A stretch of 10,781 nt of DNA from an uncultured Actinoplanes sp. (GTDB lineage Bacteria; Actinomycetota; Actinomycetes; Mycobacteriales; Micromonosporaceae). Below the pieces are notes generated by a model. That model worked only from the letters and a program-made list of their open reading frames with translations. It did no database searches and had not been told where the DNA came from. Made by a program: the position numbers and the translations under genes. Positions 1 through 5,886 of the stretch are shown piece by piece (within the stretch, counting starts at the first letter, position 1; every line of letters starts with the position of its first letter). The stretch covers positions 1-10,781 of the forward strand of contig NZ_CAKUCL010000250.1 in NCBI RefSeq assembly GCF_934643405.1, in the 5' to 3' direction.

Positions 1-81
1 AACTGCCGGGTCATCCGGCGGCACGGCCGCGTCATGGTCATCTGCAAGACCGACGCGCGCCACAAGCAGCGCCAGGGCTGA
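1..81 (+). CDS. rpmJ: 50S ribosomal protein L36 (bL36), 3' part only
   Basis: The window opens inside this gene; 26 codons and the TGA stop are visible. The residues from VIRRHGRVMVIC to RHKQRQG match the conserved second half of bacterial L36, a tiny zinc-ribbon protein of the large subunit. The second and third cysteines of the Zn site and the histidine of RHK are present; the first cysteine would lie just before position 1. It is therefore the Cys-containing, zinc-binding form and not the zinc-independent paralogue used under zinc starvation. It precedes rpsM as is usual in actinobacteria, where infA normally lies upstream. The identification is firm despite truncation by the window edge. 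Confidence 0.95.
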   Translation, partial: NCRVIRRHGRVMVICKTDARHKQRQG

Positions 82-233
82 GCCCGCGGCTCGCTGCCAG
101 ATCCAGGCATCACGACAAGCTCGTCCCGAGTCACAGCTGTGACTTCACCCCCGGTCGGAGGCCGGGGCCCGTCCGGGCAGGCGGGGTGGGAAGGGCACAG
201 ACCTCCGAGAGAAACCGAGGAGTACGCCCACTT
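82..233 (+). promoter_or_regulatory. rpmJ-rpsM intergenic leader with candidate RNA structure
   Basis: This 152-nt gap is far longer than the other junctions among the S13, S11 and S4 genes. Seen directly: a perfect 16-bp palindrome at 129-144, which as RNA folds to 6 bp with an AGCU loop; a GC hairpin at 149-167 (8 pairs with one G-U, GGA loop); and two nested pairings around the rpsM ribosome binding site, GGGC 193-196 with GCCC 226-229 and CUCC 203-206 with GGAG 219-222. In E. coli, S4 represses the homologous operon by binding the leader just before rpsM. A comparable role here is inference, because no sequence similarity to the E. coli pseudoknot is claimed. A promoter within the gap is possible but I saw no convincing -10/-35 pair. 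Confidence 0.4.
129..144. repeat. 16-bp perfect palindrome
   Basis: AGTCACAGCTGTGACT is perfectly self-complementary and lies 90 nt upstream of the rpsM start codon. It could be a dimeric regulator site in DNA or a short hairpin in the leader RNA, where G128-U145 could add one wobble pair. It resembles an inverted order of CRP-type half sites (TCACA then TGTGA with only 2 nt between), which is not the CRP arrangement. No regulator can be named. Confidence 0.6.
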
Positions 234-614
234 ATGGCACGTCTCGTCGGCGTTGATCTCCCCCGCGAGAAGCGGATGGAGATCGCGCTCACCTACATCT
301 ACGGGATCGGTCGGACCCGTGCGGTCGAGGCACTGACCGCCACGACGATTGACCTGAACAAGCGCGCCAAGGACCTCACGGACGAGGAGCTGGTCCAGCT
401 CCGCGACTACATCGAGGCCAATTTCAAGGTTGAGGGTGACCTGCGCCGCGAGGTCGCCGCGGACATCCGCCGCAAGGTAGAGATCGGCAGCTACGCCGGC
501 ATCCGCCACCGCCGGGGCCTTCCCGTCCGTGGACAGCGGACCCGCACCAACGCTCGTACCCGCAAGGGTCCGAAGCGCACGGTCGCCGGTAAGAAGAAGC
601 CCGGTCGGAAGTAA
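234..614 (+). CDS. rpsM: 30S ribosomal protein S13 (uS13)
   Basis: This encodes 126 residues of S13, a small-subunit head protein contacting 16S rRNA, the P-site tRNA and the B1 intersubunit bridges. It begins MARLVGVDLPREKRMEIALTYIYGIGRT, the standard N-terminus with the helix-two-turn-helix region. It continues with RRKVEIGSYAGIRHRRGLPVRGQRT and ends in a lysine/arginine-rich tail (KKKPGRK) that reaches the decoding site. The ATG at 234 was chosen because it gives the canonical MARL start and has GAGGAG at 217-222 ahead of it; the upstream in-frame start at 186 would add 16 residues absent from the family. The rpsK RBS begins directly after the stop. The RBS may be masked by leader pairing, as described for the gap upstream. 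Confidence 0.97.
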   Translation: MARLVGVDLPREKRMEIALTYIYGIGRTRAVEALTATTIDLNKRAKDLTDEELVQLRDYIEANFKVEGDLRREVAADIRRKVEIGSYAGIRHRRGLPVRGQRTRTNARTRKGPKRTVAGKKKPGRK

Positions 615-631
615 TAGGAGCGCACTGACTT

Positions 632-1039
632 ATGCCACCGAAGGCACGCGCTGGGGCCGCAGTAAAGAAGGTCCGGCGCAAGGAACGCAAGAACGTCGCC
701 CACGGGCAGGCGCACATCAAGAGCACCTTCAACAACACCATCGTGTCGATCACCGACCCGACCGGTGCTGTCATCTCCTGGGCCTCCTCCGGCCAGGTGG
801 GCTTCAAGGGCTCCCGCAAGTCGACTCCGTTCGCCGCGCAGCTGGCCGCCGAGGCCGCCGCTCGCCGGGCCATGGAGCACGGCATGCGCAAGGTCGACGT
901 GTTCGTCAAGGGCCCCGGCTCCGGCCGGGAGACCGCGATCCGTTCGCTGCAGGCCGCGGGCCTCGAGGTCGGCCAGATCGCCGACGTCACGCCGCAGCCG
1001 CACAACGGTTGCCGTCCGCCGAAGCGTCGCCGGGTCTGA
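632..1039 (+). CDS. rpsK: 30S ribosomal protein S11 (uS11)
   Basis: The product is 135 residues and matches S11 throughout: a basic N-terminus (VKKVRRKERKNVAHGQAHI), the core STFNNTIVSITD and ISWASSGQVGFKGSRKSTPFA, and the invariant C-terminal PHNGCRPPKRRRV. S11 sits on the platform of the 30S subunit, contacts 16S rRNA near the E site and lines the mRNA exit region. The ATG at 632 follows AGGAG at 616-620, which starts right after the rpsM TAA, so the two genes are 17 nt apart and cotranscribed. Length and sequence are typical, with nothing unusual. Confidence 0.97.
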   Translation: MPPKARAGAAVKKVRRKERKNVAHGQAHIKSTFNNTIVSITDPTGAVISWASSGQVGFKGSRKSTPFAAQLAAEAAARRAMEHGMRKVDVFVKGPGSGRETAIRSLQAAGLEVGQIADVTPQPHNGCRPPKRRRV

Positions 1040-1055
1040 GGGAGATCTAGGAACA

Positions 1056-1682
1056 ATGGCTCGTTACACAGGTGCAGACTGCAAGCGCTGCCGCCGCGAG
1101 AAGATGAAGCTGTTCCTCAAGGGCAGCAAGTGCGACGGGCCGAAGTGCCCGTTCGAGTCGCGTCCCTTCCCGCCCGGCCAGCACGGCCGCGGCCGGACCA
1201 AGGAGACCGAGTACCTGCTTCAGCACCGCGAGAAGCAGAAGGCCCGCCGCGCGTACGGCGTGCTGGAGAAGCAGTTCCGCGGTTACTACGAGGAGGCTGT
1301 CACCAAGCCCGGCAAGACCGGTGAGGTGCTGCTGCAGATCCTCGAGTCCCGTCTGGACAACGTCGTCTACCGGGCCGGCTACGCCGCGTCCCGGGACATG
1401 GCCCGGCAGCTGGTCAAGCACGGCCACTTCCTGGTCAACGGCGTGAAGGTCGACATCCCGTCGTACCGGGTGAAGGAGCACGACATCGTCACGCTCCGGG
1501 AGAAGTCGAAGGAGATGACCCCCTTCGTCGTCGCCCAGGCCCAGGCCGGTTCCCGGCCGGTGCCGGCGTGGCTGGAGCCCATCCCCAGCGAGATGAAGAT
1601 CCTGATCCACTCGCTCCCGGCCCGGTCGGTCATCGACACCCAGGTCCAGGAGCAGCTGATCGTCGAGCTTTACTCGAAGTAA
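1056..1682 (+). CDS. rpsD: 30S ribosomal protein S4 (uS4), zinc-binding form
   Basis: This encodes 208 residues of S4, a primary 16S rRNA binder that nucleates assembly of the 30S body. The N-terminus MARYTGADCKRCRREKMKL is standard. Cys9, Cys12, Cys26 and Cys31 form the zinc site of the 'C+' version of S4; some bacteria carry a zinc-free paralogue as well. The S4 RNA-binding domain lies at about residues 98-160 (SRLDNVVYRAGYAASRDMAR, then HGHFLVNGVKVDIPSYRVK), and the protein ends VQEQLIVELYSK as in other actinobacteria. The ATG at 1056 is 16 nt beyond the rpsK stop. Extension to upstream starts would run through rpsK in another frame and is rejected. In several bacteria S4 autoregulates its own operon; the rpsM leader is the natural place to look for that here. 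Confidence 0.97.
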   Translation: MARYTGADCKRCRREKMKLFLKGSKCDGPKCPFESRPFPPGQHGRGRTKETEYLLQHREKQKARRAYGVLEKQFRGYYEEAVTKPGKTGEVLLQILESRLDNVVYRAGYAASRDMARQLVKHGHFLVNGVKVDIPSYRVKEHDIVTLREKSKEMTPFVVAQAQAGSRPVPAWLEPIPSEMKILIHSLPARSVIDTQVQEQLIVELYSK

Positions 1683-1688
1683 TGCATT

Positions 1689-1719
1689 GTCCGGCGCCTT
1701 CGGTCAGAAGGCGCCGGAC
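1689..1719 (+). terminator. rpsD-rpoA intercistronic hairpin (attenuator or mRNA processing/stability element)
   Basis: GTCCGGCGCCTTC at 1689-1701 pairs perfectly with GAAGGCGCCGGAC at 1707-1719 around a 5-nt GGTCA loop. It begins 7 nt after the rpsD stop. There is no T-tract behind it (GCCCGACGGCC follows), so it is not a classical intrinsic terminator. A partial terminator, a pause site or a block to 3'-5' exonucleases protecting the upstream ribosomal mRNA are all plausible. The remaining 47 nt before rpoA carry a purine-rich stretch at 1751-1765 serving as RBS. Confidence 0.6.
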
Positions 1720-1766
1720 GCCCGACGGCCATCAAATAGCGGGTGGCCTGACAGAAAGAGAAAAGC

Positions 1767-2789
1767 GTGCTCATCAGCCAGCGGCCGTCCCTCTCGGAGG
1801 AGACGCTCAGCGAGACCCGTTCCCGGTTCACCATCGAGCCTCTGGAGCCCGGTTTCGGGTACACCCTCGGCAACTCGCTGCGGCGTACCCTGCTGTCGTC
1901 CATCCCGGGTGCGGCGGTCACCAGCATCAAGATCGACGGCGTCCTGCACGAGTTCACCACCATTCCCGGTGTCAAGGAGGACGTGGTCGAGCTCGTCATG
2001 AACGTCAAGGAGCTCACCGTCAGCTCCGAGCACGACGAGCCGGTCAGCATGTACCTGCGCAAGCAGGGCCCGGGCGACGTCACCGCCGGTGACATCCAGC
2101 CCCCGGCCGGCGTGTCCGTGCACAACCCCGACCTGAAGCTGGCCACGCTCAACAGCAAGGGCCGGCTCGACATGGAGCTCACCGTCGAGCGGGGCCGTGG
2201 CTACGTCACGGCGGCGCAGAACAAGAACGCCGGCGCCGAGATCGGCCGCATCCCGGTCGACTCGATCTACTCGCCGGTCATGAAGGTGACCTACCGCGTC
2301 GAGGCGACCCGTGTCGAGCAGCGCACGGACTTCGACCGCCTGATCATCGACGTCGAGTCGAAGGCGTCCATCTCGCCGCGTACGGCACTGGCCTCAGCCG
2401 GTTCGACCCTGGTCGAGCTGTTCGGGCTCTGCCGGGAACTGGACGAGACCGCCGAGGGCATCGACATCGGTCCGTCCCCGCAGGACGCGCAGCTCGCCGC
2501 CGACCTGGCCCTGCCGATCGAGGAGCTGGACCTCACCGTCCGGTCGTACAACTGCCTCAAGCGCGAGGGCATCAACTCGGTCGGTGAGCTGATCGGACGC
2601 ACCGAGGCCGATCTTCTGGATATAAGGAATTTCGGTCAGAAGTCCATCGACGAGGTCAAGATGAAGCTCGCCGGAATGGGTCTGGGTCTCAAGGACAGCG
2701 CGCCGTCCTTCGACCCGGCGCACGTCGTGGATTCGTTCGGCGACGTGGACTACGACACCGACGACTACCGCGAGACCGAGCAGCTGTAA
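1767..2789 (+). CDS. rpoA: DNA-directed RNA polymerase subunit alpha
   Basis: The 340-residue product scaffolds RNA polymerase assembly as a dimer and contacts promoters and activators through its C-terminal domain. The N-terminal domain (about 1-230) has the diagnostic EPLEPGFGYTLGNSLRRTLL and SSIPGAAVTSIKIDGVLHEF. The C-terminal domain (about 245-315) has LTVRSYNCLKREGI, with Arg259 at the position of the UP-element-binding arginine (E. coli R265), and a helix-hairpin-helix NFGQKS at 288-293. An acidic tail (GDVDYDTDDYRETEQ) ends the protein. The GTG at 1767 gives the family N-terminus (M/V-LISQRP); a weak purine-rich RBS (AGAAAGAG, 1753-1760) precedes it. The codons at 2622-2630 (ATA AGG AAT) are unusually AT-rich for this genome. 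Confidence 0.98.
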   Translation: MLISQRPSLSEETLSETRSRFTIEPLEPGFGYTLGNSLRRTLLSSIPGAAVTSIKIDGVLHEFTTIPGVKEDVVELVMNVKELTVSSEHDEPVSMYLRKQGPGDVTAGDIQPPAGVSVHNPDLKLATLNSKGRLDMELTVERGRGYVTAAQNKNAGAEIGRIPVDSIYSPVMKVTYRVEATRVEQRTDFDRLIIDVESKASISPRTALASAGSTLVELFGLCRELDETAEGIDIGPSPQDAQLAADLALPIEELDLTVRSYNCLKREGINSVGELIGRTEADLLDIRNFGQKSIDEVKMKLAGMGLGLKDSAPSFDPAHVVDSFGDVDYDTDDYRETEQL

Positions 2790-2870
2790 GCCCCGCGCTG
2801 CCGCGCCGCTGGGTTGCCAAGGCGGCTCCGCCGCACTGCATGGTCGAATAAATCCAAGGAGCATCAGGAA

Positions 2871-3476
2871 ATGCCCACGCCCACCAAGGGTCCCCGCCTC
2901 GGCGGCAGCCCGGCGCACGAGAAGCTCATCCTGGCCAACCTGGCCACCGAGCTTTTCCGGCACGGGAAGATCAAGACCACCGAGACCAAGGCCAAGCGGC
3001 TGCGCCCCTTGGCTGAGCAGCTCATCACGAAGGCCAAGCGCGGCGACCTGCACGCTCGTCGCCGGGTGCTGACCGTCGTGCGGGACAAGGACGTCGTGTA
3101 CGCCCTGTTCGAGCAGATCGCTCCGCGGTACGGCAACCGCTCGGGCGGCTACACCCGGATCACCAAGACCGGCCCGCGCAAGGGTGACGCCGCTCCCATG
3201 GCCGTCATCGAGCTGGTCGAGGAGCTCCAGGTCGCGGCCACCACCGCGCCGGCGAAGAAGACCGCGCGCAAGGCCGCGCAGCAGGACAAGGTGGAGGCTC
3301 TGGCGCCGGAGGAGACCCCGGTCGTCTCGTCGTCCCCGACCGCCGAGGAGCGCGCCGCGGCGGCTCCGGCCGCGGACCAGGACGCTGAGCCGCCGGTGAA
3401 CGCCTCCGGTGACAAGGGTGCCGAGGGCCCCGGCGACCAGGCCGAGGGCGAGGACACCGACGAGGCCAAGGCCTGA
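2871..3476 (+). CDS. rplQ: 50S ribosomal protein L17 (bL17) with extended C-terminus
   Basis: The product is 201 residues. Residues 1-120 are the L17 core: PTPTKGPRLGGSPAHEKLIL, then ATELFRHGKIKTTETKAKRLRPLAEQLITKAKRGDLHARR and PRKGDAAPMAVIELVEEL. L17 sits near the exit-tunnel side of the large subunit. About 80 residues follow that the roughly 127-residue E. coli protein lacks: a basic stretch (KKTARKAAQQDK), then Ala/Pro/Glu/Asp-rich, probably disordered sequence. Such tails are common on actinobacterial L17. The ATG at 2871 has AAGGAG at 2856-2861; an upstream TTG at 2814 would add 19 non-conserved residues and is rejected. An intrinsic terminator lies 15 nt beyond the stop. Confidence 0.97.
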   Translation: MPTPTKGPRLGGSPAHEKLILANLATELFRHGKIKTTETKAKRLRPLAEQLITKAKRGDLHARRRVLTVVRDKDVVYALFEQIAPRYGNRSGGYTRITKTGPRKGDAAPMAVIELVEELQVAATTAPAKKTARKAAQQDKVEALAPEETPVVSSSPTAEERAAAAPAADQDAEPPVNASGDKGAEGPGDQAEGEDTDEAKA

Positions 3477-3491
3477 GTTCGGCTTTTCCGG

Positions 3492-3530
3492 GCCCGGCAC
3501 CCTTTCGGGGGTGCCGGGCTCTCCTTTTGT
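3492..3530 (+). terminator. Intrinsic terminator after rplQ
   Basis: GCCCGGCACCC at 3492-3502 pairs perfectly with GGGTGCCGGGC at 3509-3519 around a 6-nt loop (TTTCGG). TCTCCTTTTGT follows, with four consecutive T residues at 3525-3528. This is the only hairpin in the ribosomal part of the window with a T-rich tail and marks the end of the alpha operon. It ends only about 5 nt before the truA RBS, so truA expression needs read-through or a start site very close by. Confidence 0.85.
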
Positions 3531-3546
3531 GTACGGGGAGGGACCG

Positions 3547-4362
3547 GTGGACAACACCGTTCGCCTGAGGCTGGATGTGTCGTACGACGGCGCCGACTTC
3601 TCCGGATGGGCCGCGCAGCCCACCCGGCGGACCGTGGCGGGCGTCCTCACCGAGGCGCTGGCGCGGCTGGTCGGCGCCGACACGCCGCTGGGACTGACCG
3701 TGGCCGGGCGGACCGACGCGGGTGTGCACGCGACCGGCCAGGTGTGCCACATCGACCTGCCCGCGGCGGTGTGGGCAGACCTCGAGGGCTCACTGCTGCG
3801 CCGGCTGGCCGCGCTGATGCCGCCGGACGCCCGGGTCCGGGCGATCACCGCGGTCCCGGACACGTTCGACGCCCGCTTCTCGGCGACGTTCCGGCGGTAC
3901 GAGTACCGGGTCGCCGACACCCCCTGGGGCCCCGAGCCGCTGCGCCGCCACGACACCCTCGGCTGGGTGCGCCCGCTCGACCTGGACCGGCTCAACGCGG
4001 CCGCGGCCGGGCTGGTCGGCGAGAACGACTACGCCGCGTACTGCAAGCGCAAGGAGCACGCGACCACGGTCCGGGCGATCACCCGGCTGGACTGGCGGCG
4101 CGACCCGGACGGCGTCTGCGTGGCCACCGTGCAGGCCGACGCGTTCTGCCAGTCGATGGTGCGCAGCCTGGTCGGTGCGATGCTCTCGGCGGGCGACGGC
4201 CGGCGCGACCCGTCCTGGCCGGCCACCCTGCTCACGCTGCGGGAACGGTCCAGCGAGGTGACCGTGGCGCCGGCGCACGGACTGACCCTGGTGGCGGTCG
4301 GCTACCCCGAGCAGACCGAGTACGCGGCGCGGGCCGAGGCGACCCGCCGGCTACGCGCTTGA
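3547..4362 (+). CDS. truA: tRNA pseudouridine(38-40) synthase TruA
   Basis: The 271-residue enzyme isomerises uridine to pseudouridine at positions 38-40 of the tRNA anticodon stem-loop. The catalytic aspartate is Asp57 in GRTDAGVHA (54-62). Further family marks are the N-terminal VSYDGADFSGWAAQP, FDARFSATFRRYEYRV with Tyr118, DYAAYCKRKEHATTVRAI, and FCQSMVRSLVGAML near the C-terminus. I chose the GTG at 3547 because GGGGAGGG (3535-3542) lies just ahead and the protein then starts at the family's first beta strand. In-frame upstream starts would run into the terminator hairpin or rplQ. Its 3' end overlaps the convergent minus-strand gene by 12 bp. Its position after rplQ is the usual actinobacterial order. 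Confidence 0.95.
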   Translation: MDNTVRLRLDVSYDGADFSGWAAQPTRRTVAGVLTEALARLVGADTPLGLTVAGRTDAGVHATGQVCHIDLPAAVWADLEGSLLRRLAALMPPDARVRAITAVPDTFDARFSATFRRYEYRVADTPWGPEPLRRHDTLGWVRPLDLDRLNAAAAGLVGENDYAAYCKRKEHATTVRAITRLDWRRDPDGVCVATVQADAFCQSMVRSLVGAMLSAGDGRRDPSWPATLLTLRERSSEVTVAPAHGLTLVAVGYPEQTEYAARAEATRRLRA

Positions 4363-5142
4363 GCCACGGCGGCCCAGGACCGACTCGCCCAGATACCCGT
4401 CGACCAGGTCGGTGGTGATCCGGGTGGCGGCCGGGTCGTCCGGGGTGACCAGCACGCCGCCGGGCCGGGTGATCACGCAGAACAGCAGGTAGTGCCCGCG
4501 GGTGCGCCAGCCGACCTGTCCGACCGGGCCACCGGTGGGATCGTCGACCATCGAGGCGAAGCTGCCGTCCCCGGTCTCCACCAGGCGCCGCAGGCCGGCG
4601 TCGACCTCCGCCGCGCCGGCCGCGTCGGCCAGGTTGAACACGCCCACGGTCACCTGGTAGTCGCTGCGCGGCGCGGTGACCGCCGCGCGCACGACCTGAC
4701 TGCAGCCGTGGCCGGCGAGCAGCGGCCCGAGCCGGCCGACCGTGGCGCTGGAGCAGTCCGCGTCGATGTGGGTCACCACGACGCGGTAGCCGGTGCCGGG
4801 CACCTGTTCGGTGTCCGGGAACACCTCGGCGAGGCCCAGCGGCGCCGGGTCGCCGGAGCGGTCGGCGAGCGGGTCCGCGGTGGCCGCCGTGGACGTCGCG
4901 TCGCGTCGCTCGCCGGCGACCGCCAGGAAGCCGATCATCCCGAGCACGCCCAGCACGATCAACGCGGCCAGCCCACGGGTCAGCCAGTTCGCGGTCCGTT
5001 CCGGCTCGATCGACACCCGCAGGCCCAGGGGCGGGGTCGGTTGCCGATGCTGCCCGGTCGTTCCGGCGGTGCGGATCAGCTGGCCCAGGCCCCCGTCGTC
5101 GGTGGCTCGGTGGGCGGCGCGGCTGGGTGTCCCGTACAGCAT
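4351..5142 (-). CDS. Unrecognised single-pass membrane protein with extracytoplasmic domain
   Basis: I do not recognise a family. From the ATG at 5142 the product is 263 residues. Residues 1-55 are hydrophilic and basic/Pro-containing (probable cytoplasmic part), about 57-77 form one hydrophobic helix (GLAALIVLGVLGMIGFLAVAG), then a low-complexity Ala/Asp/Thr linker (80-105) leads to a compact domain of about 150 residues. That domain carries Cys130 and Cys147, a possible disulfide if it lies outside, and Cys222. The 'membrane anchor plus outside domain' layout recalls many actinobacterial envelope proteins, but no enzyme motif is visible. A TTG at 5196 would add 18 residues; neither start has a strong RBS, so the start is uncertain. 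It is convergent with truA (12-bp overlap at the stops) and divergent from the methyltransferase. Confidence 0.7.
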   Translation of the reverse strand: MLYGTPSRAAHRATDDGGLGQLIRTAGTTGQHRQPTPPLGLRVSIEPERTANWLTRGLAALIVLGVLGMIGFLAVAGERRDATSTAATADPLADRSGDPAPLGLAEVFPDTEQVPGTGYRVVVTHIDADCSSATVGRLGPLLAGHGCSQVVRAAVTAPRSDYQVTVGVFNLADAAGAAEVDAGLRRLVETGDGSFASMVDDPTGGPVGQVGWRTRGHYLLFCVITRPGGVLVTPDDPAATRITTDLVDGYLGESVLGRRGSSA

Positions 5143-5239
5143 GCGTCCGACCGTAGGAGCGCACCGTGATCGATAAACGCACAGAATGTGCGGCAACCCC
5201 CGCCGGTGGCCGTGGAGAACGCGGCGGGAGACTGAACGG
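5143..5239. promoter_or_regulatory. Divergent promoter region with 6-3-6 inverted repeat
   Basis: This 97-nt gap separates the starts of the minus-strand membrane protein gene and the plus-strand methyltransferase gene, so both promoters should lie here. CGCACA at 5178-5183 and TGTGCG at 5187-5192 form an inverted repeat with a GAA spacer. Next to it is the most AT-rich stretch of the gap (CGATAAA, 5171-5177), which on the minus strand could serve as a -10 region (TTTATCG). No confident -35/-10 pair could be assigned on either strand. The repeat is an operator candidate for an unknown regulator. Confidence 0.4.
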
Positions 5240-5854
5240 GTGACCGCCGAACATTACTTCAGCGCCGAGCCGGCCTCGCCCGCCCAGCGGTCGGCGATCG
5301 AGTTCGTCGTGGCGGGCCGGGACTATCGGCTGACCGTCGCGTCCGGCGTCTTCTCGGCCGGCCGGCTCGACCCGGGCACCGCGGTGCTGCTGCGCAAGGC
5401 CGATCTGCCGGACGAGTCGGCAACCGGGGTGTTCCTGGATCTGGGCTGCGGCTACGGCCCGATCACGTGCGTGCTGGCCCGGGAGGCGCCGCACGCGACG
5501 GTGTACGCGGTGGACGTGAACGCGCGGGCCCGGGAGCTGACCGCGGAGAACGCGGCGGCCCTGGAGGTGGCCGACCGGGTGACCGTGGCGGCGCCCGACG
5601 AGGTGCCCGCCGACGTGACCTTCGACGAGATCTGGAGCAACCCGCCAACCCACGTGGGCAAGGCCGAGCTGCACGCGCTGATGGACCGCTGGCTGCCCAG
5701 GCTCGCGCCGGACGGGGTGGCCTGGCTGGTGATCAACCGGAACCTCGGCGGCGACTCGCTGCACGCGTGGCTGACCGGGCGTGGCTGGCAGGTCGATCGG
5801 GTCGCCAGTCAGAAGGGCTTCCGGGTGTTGCGGGTTACCGGGAAAACCGGCTGA
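5240..5854 (+). CDS. Class I SAM-dependent methyltransferase, RsmC/YbxB-like (MTS domain)
   Basis: The 204-residue product fits the 'methyltransferase small' (MTS) family that includes RsmC, which methylates guanine N2 at G1207 of 16S rRNA, and the single-domain B. subtilis YbxB. Seen directly: an N-terminal HYFS...GVFS...LDPGTAVLL signature (5-51), SAM-binding motif I DLGCGYG (67-73), the acidic residue Asp92 in VDVN after beta 2, and the catalytic-type NPP (134-136, SNPPTHVGKAEL). It is about the length of one RsmC catalytic domain. I infer an rRNA guanine target but the site cannot be read from sequence. The GTG at 5240 has GGGAG at 5226-5230; an in-frame ATG at 5186 would add 18 non-conserved residues. 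The ABC-F gene follows after 32 nt, suggesting one transcript. Confidence 0.88.
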   Translation: MTAEHYFSAEPASPAQRSAIEFVVAGRDYRLTVASGVFSAGRLDPGTAVLLRKADLPDESATGVFLDLGCGYGPITCVLAREAPHATVYAVDVNARARELTAENAAALEVADRVTVAAPDEVPADVTFDEIWSNPPTHVGKAELHALMDRWLPRLAPDGVAWLVINRNLGGDSLHAWLTGRGWQVDRVASQKGFRVLRVTGKTG

Positions 5855-5886
5855 CTTGCGCGGCCCCGGCCGGGAGGATGCAGGCC

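Noticed and set aside
129..144. CRP-type binding site
   Set aside because: CRP sites have TGTGA then TCACA with a 6-bp spacer; here the half-sites are in the opposite order and 2 bp apart.
3409..3546. An upstream in-frame extension of truA reaching into rplQ
   Set aside because: It would add 46 Arg/Pro-rich residues encoded by the rplQ tail and terminator; the GTG at 3547 has a good RBS and starts at the conserved fold.
2394..3995. A 533-codon minus-strand open frame opposite rpoA, rplQ and truA
   Set aside because: It crosses three well-identified plus-strand genes and the terminator, and its product is low-complexity Arg/Gly/Ser-rich sequence.
4492..5169. A 225-codon plus-strand open frame opposite the membrane protein gene
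   Set aside because: Its product is Gly/Arg/Ala/His-rich without motifs, whereas the minus-strand frame has a clean membrane helix and normal protein composition.
4232..5764. A 510-codon minus-strand open frame overlapping the membrane protein gene and the methyltransferase
   Set aside because: It is in a different frame from the membrane protein gene and opposes the methyltransferase; the product is Arg/Gly/Pro-rich with no hydrophobic segment or motif.
5467..5886. An upstream in-frame extension of the ABC-F protein through the methyltransferase gene
   Set aside because: The extension is a frame shadow of the methyltransferase; the ATG at 5887 is well spaced from GGGAGG and begins at the first ABC domain.
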